A stretch of 64,000 nt of DNA from Clytia hemisphaerica. Taxonomy: Eukaryota > Cnidaria > Hydrozoa > Leptothecata > Clytiidae. The first letter of the stretch is position 1. The number at the start of each line of letters is the position of its first letter. Of the stretch, positions 44,821-53,191 are shown in pieces. Below the pieces are notes generated by a model. It was not told the DNA's origin, searched no databases, and worked only from the letters and a program-made list of their open reading frames with translations. The stretch spans positions 3,166,770 to 3,230,769 of the forward strand of contig CACVBU010000292.1 of assembly GCA_902728285.1 (NCBI GenBank), in the 5' to 3' direction. The position numbers and the translations under genes were made by a program.

Positions 44821-45244
44821 CCCGGGGGGGGTACTTAGGCAAAAATGGGTGCTGGGTATGTGCGTGCCTTAAGGGTAGGGTTTTTCACCCTCCCAAAGTC
44901 TCTCTAAGGGTTACCAAAACAACAAAAGTCAAAATCAGTCTCTCTAAGGGTCGGTTTTTTTCACAAACTCGGGTCAAAGAAAAGTGAAAAGTCAAAAAAG
45001 TGAGAACATTTTTAAAAAAAGTGAGAAAATTTTTCGAAAATTGGAGAAATTCTTTTAAAAATCGAATTTCTTTGGCCCATTATAGAAATTTTTTGTGAAA
45101 AAGTCTCTCTAAGGGTTGGGTTTTTCTACACTGAGTCTCTCTAAGGGTCACCTTTTCACCAAAATTCAGTCTCTCTAAGGGTAAGGGTCCAGAGGTCTGG
45201 CACGCACATACCCGACACCCATCAATCCTAGTACCCCCCCCGGG
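44821..45244. mobile_element. G-tract MITE, copy 3, with 8-bp TSD
   Basis: The inverted ends CCCGGGGGGGGTACTTAGG and CCTAGTACCCCCCCCGGG are flanked by direct GGTAGTCA (44813-44820 and 45245-45252). This 8-bp duplication points to hAT. The interior repeats GTCTCTCTAAGGGT about six times. It inserted into the left terminus of the TTAA-flanked element. Confidence 0.88.
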
Positions 45245-45686
45245 GGTAGTCATATGAGATTTTGAAAATTGGTGAAAAATTTATCAATTTCGGGATTTAA
45301 GGCTTTTTAGTATCCTTTATCCTTCCTGAACATACCCTGAAAATTTCAAGGCCGTAGCATAAATATCTGCCGATATATAGGGTTTCTTATGAGCCCTGGT
45401 ATACAATTTTCTCCTTAGCAACGGTAAATCGCATCCGTTGCTAGGGCCTCATTTCCGTATGGCTGCTCTAAACCAATGTCAATTGAATACTATAGCCGAC
45501 TTCCTGACCATGTATATTTCTAGTGACTATGTCTAAACATAGCATCATGACATACCAAATGAAAGCTCTTTTTACGCCCTTTTTGGGCGTCTAAGTCAAT
45601 ACCGCCTTTTTTCCCCGGGATTTCTAAATATGACGTAATTAAAGATGGTAACCGAAGAAGTGGTATTTTCAAAAACATTCACATTT

Positions 45687-46154
45687 GAGGATTGTGCAAG
45701 GGCCCGAAGGGCCCGCAGTGCAATCCCGATTTTATGAATAAAATCGAAGCCAACGATCTAATACTGGATTACGCCCTTTTCACGCTGAAAGTCTGAAATG
45801 TCATTGCGAAATTATGTAAAAATTAACAAGTCAAAGACTTTTATTTTTAAGATTAGCCAATTCGGGGTGAGAAATAAATTTGACACAATTTTGATTATTT
45901 TTGGTTCAGATACATATATTTCTGAGTAAAACTAATGAAGAAAAACACCAAGACATGGCAACTAATTGCCACGACCTCGTCCACGTCCGCGGAAATTGCC
46001 ACGACCTGAAATTGAGAACAAATAAAATAATATACTGTTATATTAGGCTGATGAAGGGGAATAAGGTGGGCGGGCAGTATTAGATCGTTGGCTTCGATTT
46101 TATTCATAAAATCGGGATTGCACTGCGGGCCCTTCGGGCCCTTGCACAATCCTC
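45687..46154. mobile_element. Small DIRS-like ITR element with captured exon
   Basis: 80-bp inverted arms (45687-45766 and 46075-46154) contain GCAAGGGCCCGAAGGGCCCGC and ATGAATAAAATCG. Sequence after the left arm (ATACTGGATTACGCCCTTTT) matches the ITR of the adjacent DIRS element, so the two are related. The right arm abuts or overlaps the DIRS terminus by four bases. The interior carries an intron-end-plus-terminal-exon structure rather than retroelement genes. Confidence 0.65.
45962..46005 (-). pseudogene. RG-rich terminal exon fragment
   Basis: On the minus strand, a pyrimidine-rich acceptor (TTGTTCTCAATTTCAG) is followed by 44 nt encoding RGNFRGRGRGRGN and a stop. Such RG tails end Sm-like proteins (SmD1, SmD3, LSM4) and some RNA-binding proteins. 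I cannot tell which. No upstream exon lies inside the element, so it looks like a captured gene fragment. Confidence 0.45.
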
Positions 46155-46255
46155 AATTTCATTTCATAAAATCTCCGCCCGATCCAATACTGGATTACGC
46201 CCTTTTCTCGCCTTCAGTCTGCAAGTCATTGCTCAAAGCCTCTGTTTAAAGCGTA

Positions 46256-47632
46256 CTATTTATTAGAGAAAAGTGCTGATGTAAAATCATTTTCCTCAAC
46301 TAAATCTTTTTTGTATCGCTTTTCAAAAGTGGTTGAAGTTGACCAGTGTGCTCTTTTTAGAATTTCTTTCATTGGAACACCTTGAGCATAAGCTTTTGAA
46401 GTTGAAGCCGACCTAGTAGAATGTCCCTTAAAGGTTGAAGTATCTATCCCTGCCAAAAATAAGGTTTTTAACACCCATCCAGAGACGGTAGAAGAAACTA
46501 CTGGTTTATGGGGGTTCACATAGCTCAATAACAATTGACCTTTCCCCTCTCTCCAAGTTTTTGTTCTTTCTAAATACAAATCAATGTTTTTACAAACACA
46601 CAGATTTTCATCGTCCTTAAAAGGAAAATATTCAATTGGAGGTCTGACTTTTCCTGGTCTGTCAACCTTAGTTGGTTTGCCAAATGAAAAAATATATTTT
46701 GAGTGATGCTTGACCAAAAATGCTGTGTCAAGGAAAGTTATTTCATGCGCTCTGGCTGTTGAAGTTAACGAAAGGAGCATTGTTAATTTGAAGGTTAATA
46801 ATTTGTCACTGGCTGTTTTTGAATCAATAGAGGTTAAATATCTAACTACTACATCTACATCCCAAATAAAATTGTATTTCGGTTGAGGAAACCTTTCATT
46901 ATGAACACCCTTGAGAAGAGAAGAAACCAAGGGATGTTTTCCAACCGGTAAACCATCAATAGGTTGATGGTAAGCAGATATTGCGGACCTGTAACCAGCA
47001 ATTGTACTATGTTCAAGGCCACTCTGAAAAGAATCAGTTAAGAACTCTATGATGAAATTTAGAGGGCATCGAAAGGGATCAACTTGTTTTGTACCACACC
47101 AGCTATCCCACTTACCCCAGGCCGATTTGTAATGAGATCGTGTCCCTGGTCTTCTTGAGGCAGTGATGAGCTCTGCAGCTTTCTCCGATAATCCCTCTGC
47201 TTGGATTCTCTCCCTGAAACTGTCCAAGCCACCAGTTGGAGGCTTTGGTTCTGTATTAGAGGGTGTATTATGTTTTGAGGGTTCATCAAAAGGTCCCATT
47301 GGTTTGGGATAAGAATAGGATTTTGAATGGACAATTGAAGAAGTTGTGGATACCAGCTTTGAGTCTGCCAGGCTGGTGTTATTAACAAGATTGTTGCCTT
47401 TTCGGCTGACACCTTCCAAAGAACCTTCCCTATTAGACAAAATGGTGGGAACGCATACCCCCTTATGTGAGTCCACTGAGTCTGAAATGCATCCTGTCCC
47501 TTGCTGTAGGGATCTATTTTCCAAGAATAATAAAGAGGTACTTGGTGGGTTAGTCTTGAGGCAAAAAGGTCTGTACACGGTGTCCCCCTTGCTTTGCAAA
47601 GTTCTCGAAATATCTGAGTTTTTAGTTTCCAT
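46256..47632 (-). CDS. DIRS tyrosine recombinase
   Basis: An ORF of 458 codons. The first 135 or so overlap the RNase H frame and may not be translated as shown. The recombinase proper starts around LDSFRERIQAEGLSEKAAEL. A core-binding region (RSHYKSAWGKWDSWC, FLTDSFQSG, TIAGYRSAISAYH) precedes the catalytic domain. Active-site residues are visible: Arg in TARAHEITFLD, His-x-x-Arg in KGHSTRSAST, the HW pair in RAHWSTSTTF, and the nucleophile Tyr in EKRYKKD. The fold is that of phage and DIRS integrases. It is intact in this copy. Confidence 0.92.
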   Translation of the reverse strand: METKNSDISRTLQSKGDTVYRPFCLKTNPPSTSLLFLENRSLQQGTGCISDSVDSHKGVCVPTILSNREGSLEGVSRKGNNLVNNTSLADSKLVSTTSSIVHSKSYSYPKPMGPFDEPSKHNTPSNTEPKPPTGGLDSFRERIQAEGLSEKAAELITASRRPGTRSHYKSAWGKWDSWCGTKQVDPFRCPLNFIIEFLTDSFQSGLEHSTIAGYRSAISAYHQPIDGLPVGKHPLVSSLLKGVHNERFPQPKYNFIWDVDVVVRYLTSIDSKTASDKLLTFKLTMLLSLTSTARAHEITFLDTAFLVKHHSKYIFSFGKPTKVDRPGKVRPPIEYFPFKDDENLCVCKNIDLYLERTKTWREGKGQLLLSYVNPHKPVVSSTVSGWVLKTLFLAGIDTSTFKGHSTRSASTSKAYAQGVPMKEILKRAHWSTSTTFEKRYKKDLVEENDFTSALFSNK

Positions 47633-49331
47633 TCGCTTGAGTCTTTCACTGATCGTGATTGGCGGTCTGCTTCCACATTCAGGCGCCCTGGAAGATACTC
47701 TACAGTAATCGTGATCTGATGCTCTAAAAGGTATTTCCAGATCTCCTTGCTTAGGTCTGTTAACAGTTTGCTGTGGGTTCCTCCCATTTTCTTCAAATAT
47801 GTAAGGGCTGCTATATTGTCCATCTGAATGTGAATGGACAATGTTTGTGGAAAAAGCCTGTGGAATGCTAGTATTGCTATTGTTTTGCAGCTTTCAACTC
47901 TAGTACATTGATATGAAGATCCTGTTCTGGTGCTGACCATTGACCCCCTGTTTCCTTCCCCTTGCAGTATGCACCCCATCCTTCCTTGGATGCATCTGAA
48001 GATATCAAAAGTTGAGGAGGAGGTAAAACTAGAGAACGTCCGTTTGTCAATTGAAGGTTTTGACACCACCAGTTCAGTTCTTCCTTCACCTCTTCTGATA
48101 AGGAAATCATTGAGTCGAAATTTTTGTGTCTCGACAGCTCTTTTATCTGTTGGCTTTGAATAGCCCTGTACTGAAGAGGTGCAGGGAGAACTGCTACTGC
48201 TGCTGAGGACAAGAGGCCAAGAAGTTTTGTGAGATCCCTTATCGATACCTGAGAAGATTCCAGCATATTCTGACACTGGGAAATTATCTTTTCCATTCTC
48301 TCTGGTGGCAGGCTCAATTTTAAATTCAACGAGTCCACTTCCACCCCCAAAAATTGAATCTGATGAACTGGTTCTAGAACTGACTTCTTCATGTTGATTC
48401 TGAATCCCAGATGTTGAAGTAAAAACATCAAAGTGTCCCGGGCCATTCTTATCTCTTGAAGGGAAGACGCCAGGATTAAAATGTCGTCCAAGTAAACTAT
48501 TAGGCGGACATTCAACCTTCTCAATAGGGCTATAGGAACTTTCATCACTTTTGTAAAGACTCTGGGTGCTGGAGCAAGGCCGAAGCACAGGCAAAGAAAT
48601 TGGTAAATTTTTTGTTTCCACTTGAATCTCACATACTTCCTGGATTCTTGACTTATCGGGATTGAGAAATAGGCGTCCGAAAGGTCTATCTTGACCATGA
48701 AGTCCCCCTTTTTTAGAAGTTCTTTGAGTAAGGACAAGCTTTCCATCTTGAAATGAAGGTAAGGAATGTGTTTGTTTAGGGACTTCAGATTTATCACTGG
48801 TCTGTTCCCTCCATCCTTTTTGGAAACCAGGAACAGAGAACTTAGAAATTGATTTTGGTTTTGAAAATGAATTGTTTCTATAGCATTCTTTTCCAACATT
48901 TGCTCTATCTCCTGATCCACTAGTGATATCTCCTCTTTTGACATGTTTGGAGATTTGGGAATTTGATTTTGCCTTGGAGTTGAAACAAAGGGTATTTGAT
49001 ATCCTTGAACTGTTCTCAGTATCTCTGGATCTTGTGTTAGTTTTTCCCAATTTTTCAAATAAAACTTCGTTCGACCTGCCTTTGGCAGGTTTTTGACTAG
49101 TTTCTGAGGAAACAGTGATTTTACTAGAGGGTGCACACAAGAAAGGTCTTGTTCTTCCTGGACCTGTCTTAGTGGAGGAATGGGACTCGGTTTTGGAGGT
49201 ACAAAACAAGTTGATATTTTTTGGTTTAAGATAGGAAATTTTCTTACCTCTGAATGAGAAGCCTGGTCTTGAATGCCCTCTTCCACGGCTTGCTGGAAAA
49301 GAGCCTCCTGGAAAGGGCCTTTTTGAACCAA
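47059..49331 (-). CDS. DIRS reverse transcriptase-RNase H (one frame break)
   Basis: RT occupies the frame 49331-47877. Motifs include LFLVSKKDGGNRPVINL, MVKIDLSDAYFSIPI, CFGLAPAPRVFTK and the catalytic IVYLDDILIL. RNase H begins ISSDASKEGWGAYCKG and VLELKAAK, then hits a stop. It continues one frame over with AILAFHRLFP, IQMDNIAALTYLKKMGG, the DIRS-typical PGRLNVEADRQSR and TDLFASRLTHQVPLYYSW, to about 47059. Loss of one A in the run GCAAAACA near 47880 explains the shift. It is otherwise complete; a programmed shift is possible but less likely. Confidence 0.9.
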
Positions 49332-50094
49332 TTGCAGGGAATCTGGGTCTAGTTGACGTAGATGATGATGCTTTCACTCCAGTAAATACAGATTCTGACT
49401 TTTTGATAGCTTTGGTGTCTTTAATCAATTTGGTTTCGAATTCTTCTCCAAATAAATGCTTGTTATCAGCCTTGTTAAGCTCTTGACTTTGGTTCTTTAA
49501 GATATCTTTTACTCTTGATGAGGAGTCAATCAGTGTTGACAAAATATTCTCTCTTCTGTGATAGTTGCATGAGTTTTGGATCTGAGACAGCAAAAGTATT
49601 GTTTGGTCAAGAAGATGCGAGAGGTGGACGGTTGATTCATCCTCAGGATTTCGGCTTTTTTCCTGGTCAACTGCATCCCAAATTTTCAAAAGTGGTCCAA
49701 AGACCAAAAACATTTTATCTTGAATTGTCTTTAATGTCTTTTCTGATTTAAGAGTTATTGATTTGTTATTATTTGACAGTATCGTGCGGATGTAGCTGTC
49801 AAGATCAGGTACCTGTTTTAGATTTGTTGGTACAGGATTTTCCCAAACAATGCTGTCTTTGATATCTTTATCAGCTACATGCAGTTTGATATATTTGTGG
49901 ATGTATTCTAAAAGATTGTTTGGGAGTTCCCATTTCTCTTCAGCCGCCTCTGGATCGAGTTCAAATCTGTCAGTAGGGGCTGGAGGTTGTTCGTTGATGG
50001 GCTGGACCTCATCAGCATGTTCTTCTACAGGTTCCTGAGGAGCTGCAGGGACATTATCTCCATTACCATTTCTAGGAAAGAGATTTTGAAACAT
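49050..50094 (-). CDS. DIRS Gag-like protein
   Basis: The frame opens at a GTG at 50115; the first ATG (MFQNLFPRNG) is at 50094. An acidic Pro/Glu-rich N-terminus is followed by a helical region (LLEYIHKYIKLHVADKDIK, TILLLSQIQNSC). A basic Arg/Gly segment (ASRGRGHSRPGFSFRGKK) near residue 290 is presumably the nucleic-acid-binding part. The C-terminal limit is inferred: the same frame stays open without a stop across the RT gene to 47059, giving a 1018-codon frame whose middle part is not a plausible protein. Confidence 0.75.
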
Positions 50095-50430
50095 TATTTT
50101 ACCCTTTATAATCACTGAATGAAATAAAGGATTTTTGATTTTTTTTTTTTTTAAACTTTATCGAGTAAAATAATGCCTTCAATATGTTGGGGCAACACTA
50201 CCCTTCATAGTCACTGAATGTAATGAAGGTAGTTAATCTGCTAAGCTTAGATGATTTTGGATTCATAAAGGAATGTATGGAATTTTAAGTATTCTACTTA
50301 CTCTGCGTCCATCTTTATCAGCGCGAATTGGCGAAAGAGGCTTTGAGCAATGACTTGCAGACTGAAGGCGAGAAAAGGGCGTAATCCAGTATTGGATCGG
50401 GCGGAGATTTTATGAAATGAAATTTGGAGG

Positions 50431-51700
50431 CAGTCAGCTGTGTGGTTTTTGACATGGAAACTGAGCTTATGTATTGTTTTGGATTGAATTATGATATTAT
50501 TGAATGTTTCATTTCATTTCTCACATCTGGGAAAGCTTTGGAAGCCTATAATTTGAGTGAAAGCAACAATTTGATTCTGCGAACTGATGTTTTCGAGCAG
50601 TAAAACTTGTACACCGAAAAAACTTTTCAAAGTGATGGACTATAGACTATGAACCATGGTATGAATAAAGTTTGAAACAAGGAACTAAACACATTCAATG
50701 ATGTATCCATTATGAGTCTTAAATCCAGTGGAAATCCAGTCTTTGATGAATCGTGGCACTCATGGCGCCAGGAGGCAATCCTGGAAAATTGAGTAAAACT
50801 ATGCATGATTGACGTTCAACCTGAAGACACGTTTCCCTAAGAGATCAACACTGAAATTCAACTGTAAATGATATAAACAGATTTGAGAGAGCACAAGGAT
50901 GATATATTTTGTTGGCAATATGTTTTTTGACGAGAAAATGCACTTTTATTGACTTAAAGCCATGTTTACGCGTTGTACGCAGAGTTGACGCAAAATACTT
51001 GGAGATTCCCGGAGCACGTGGAAGGCCATTTTTTTCAAAAAACTTGGACTATTTTAGTATTTCCAGTACCTTTTCAACATTAAAAGTAATGTGTCAATCC
51101 ATTTTGGTCAACCACAGCAAAAATTTTGTAAAACGGTCTATGTATCGCAGAAAAATTGAGAAAAACCTCTATTTTTAACTTTCTGCGCCGTTTTTTTCTC
51201 AAAACACGTTTTAGGGGGTTTTCCCGCACCTTGTCAGCCTTTTCTCAGGATTGAGAAAAGCTATTGACTTGAAATTTTCAGGGTAGTTTTCCATTATGGT
51301 AAGCCTCAGGATGAATGAAGCAGTTTTTCAAAAAAAATCATTTTTTGACTTTTAAACTGAAAAAGTACAAATTTTAGGTTCCAGACCCCCTGGCTTGAAA
51401 TTTTGAAAAATTTTTCCACTCATTCTGGAGACTTTCATAATACTAACCTTCACCAAAAAACAATTTTTGAATAGCTTTCTTAGCTTTTCTTAAAAGGTTG
51501 ACACAATATTTTTATAGCTTTTACCCCCTGGACGATATTACCCCCGTCTTTGCTATTTTTAGAATTTTTTTTTACTTTTTCATATCCTTTATAGTTGTGC
51601 TACAATTGTGGAAAGTTTCATTGAAAAATATTTACTACTTCACAAGATATAACAAAAAGTTTAAAAAATGACATTTCAAATTTCTCATATGACTACCCCC
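50431..51700. other. Right part of the TTAA-flanked element; no gene
   Basis: AT-rich with a few open frames up to 89 codons and no recognisable motif. It ends in the inverted terminus TCTCATATGACTACCCCC. Confidence 0.4.
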
Positions 51701-51704
51701 TTAA

Positions 51705-51955
51705 CTGGATAAATTTTGGCGGGGATTAAATTTGGCGAATTTGGTGAATTTAGCCAAAATTCGCCAAATTAAATCCTCGCCAAAATTTCCAAATTTGGCA
51801 ATTCACCAAATTAAATCCCCGCCAAATTTAACAAACATAGAATTATGTGAAAAATCACAATTTTTTATTATAATTTTGAGTAATTTTTACTATTTCAGTG
51901 TGACAAAATTTCCAATTCGCCAAATTAAATCTCGTCAAATTTTATCCACTATCCA
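51705..51955. repeat. ATTTGGCGGGGATTAAATTTGG repeat element
   Basis: GGATAAATTTTGGCGGGGAT at the left and AAATTTTATCC at the right are inverted. Between them GCCAAATTAAATC(C)CCGCC recurs in both orientations at least four times. It directly follows the TTAA site and is related to repeats at 13165-13400 and 42120-42238. Confidence 0.65.
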
Positions 51956-52184
51956 CTAAGGTAATTAGGAGTGATGGGAAGAATTTATTTATAATTCTTC
52001 AATTCTTCATGAAAAACGGTAAAACTCTCTTGATTTCAGCCGCGTAACTTTTAAAAGGTATTCAATTACACCGCTCCTGGAGTTTTTCTATTGTAGAATG
52101 ATACCCACCCACCAGCTAGCAGCACCATTGAGTTTAAAGCCCGAAGGGCTTAGAGTAGAGAGTTTAATTACTCATCAATCTTAA

Positions 52185-52335
52185 TTTGCAAGCTTTTTCA
52201 CATTGAATTGACACGAATGTGGAGCAAAATTGGTCAGAAAGAAAAATATTCGGCACAATATAACAATAGGGAGACACTGTCCTGATATGAGACACGTGTC
52301 TGATATGAAACGGGAACACACTAAAACCTTTAAAT
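52185..52335. repeat. Dispersed repeat (GTTCCCGTTTCATATCAG family), - orientation
   Basis: Inverted counterpart of 23425-23575, with CCTGATATGAGACACGTGTC and TATAACAATAGG. Confidence 0.7.
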
Positions 52336-53090
52336 GATATTTGTGTTTCATCATCAATTACTGTACAGTTTGTCCGTAAAAAAAGTGGGAGCGGAATATA
52401 TATTAATTAAAAAGAATGAGTGGCAAAGATGCTACATAAACTCTTGCATGGAGAATATTGTTTTTACTCAAAAAGATGTAAACCAAGCTTCATCTATAGA
52501 TATTCAAACCAAGTATTATATGGGTATTATATGGGTATAGTATGGGTTTTGAGGAGTTCTATTAAAAGATCCTGTTCCACGCTCATTTCCAGACATTCTG
52601 TATATACTTTCATAAAATAACAAAAAAAAAACATAACTAACATATAATATATGTGAATTAACAACAGTAAAATATTAGAAAAGATACAGGTAAAAAAATA
52701 TTCCAGTCGCCAAGAATGATGAGGGTTCAAACGGTGAACAAGGTAAAAACATTCTTTGCTGAATCATTTGCAGATATCTGAAAACTTTTCTCCTCGATCT
52801 CGATAACATAAGATAATTCATCGTTTAGTCTATTTGGAGACTTTATACTTTTGAAAGAAGTGCAGTCAAAATGCTTTATATTGGAAGGAGTTTGAAGGCT
52901 TAATTTTGAAATTTAAATATTACAGAAAATTTGACATTTGCTACTTCCAAATAATGCCCTATGAGTACCTTTTTGTGAAGATGAGCAGGTGTTGCAATTT
53001 TTCTTATAGTCATTTGAATGGAAATTAGTTTAGCCGTTACTGTCAATCATCCATCAAACAACACCGTAGTGGATCCAGAACGTTCATGAA
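52336..53090. other. No gene recognised
   Basis: AT-rich 3' flank of the BUBR1-type gene. A triple TATGGGTAT near 52518-52540 is the only pattern seen. Confidence 0.35.
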
Positions 53091-53094
53091 TTTG

Positions 53095-53100
53095 TTTATT
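53095..53100 (-). terminator. AATAAA polyadenylation signal of the BUBR1-type gene
   Basis: TTTATT on the plus strand lies 92 nt beyond the stop codon (minus sense), a normal 3'UTR spacing. No closer AATAAA exists. Confidence 0.6.
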
Positions 53101-53191
53101 CCTTCTCATACGTATAAAGAGGAGAATGGGCAATTGTCTCCGTTGCAACATGTAACTTCATTCTACAAAACTAAAACCCAATGATTCACCA

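Larger units (their letters stand above)
46151..50430 (-). mobile_element. DIRS-type tyrosine-recombinase retrotransposon
   Basis: 93-bp inverted terminal repeats (46151-46243 and 50337-50430; core CAATACTGGATTACGCCC) bound gag, RT-RNase H and tyrosine recombinase in the order usual for DIRS elements. DIRS elements integrate a circular cDNA with the recombinase and make no target duplication, and none is seen. One frame break at the RT/RNase H junction is visible. The terminal repeats are close to identical, so the copy is probably young. Confidence 0.93.
44810..51700. mobile_element. TTAA-flanked transposon, host of several nested insertions
   Basis: The ends GGGGGTAGTCATATGAGA (left, split by a MITE) and TCTCATATGACTACCCCC (right) are inverted repeats. 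They are flanked by TTAA at 44806-44809 and 51701-51704, the target site of piggyBac/Kolobok-type elements. Its own sequence is about 45253-45686 plus 50431-51700. No transposase frame was seen there, so the original element was probably a non-autonomous unit of 1.7-2 kb. Confidence 0.75.

Noticed and set aside
46256..47632. Bacterial or phage integrase indicating prokaryotic DNA
   Set aside because: The recombinase is part of a DIRS element with RT, RNase H and inverted terminal repeats in a eukaryotic locus.
47059..50115. A single 1018-residue protein on the minus strand
   Set aside because: Its middle is the shadow of the RT gene in another frame (Ser-rich, no RT motifs). Only its first ~300 residues (Gag) and last ~270 (RNase H and downstream) look real.
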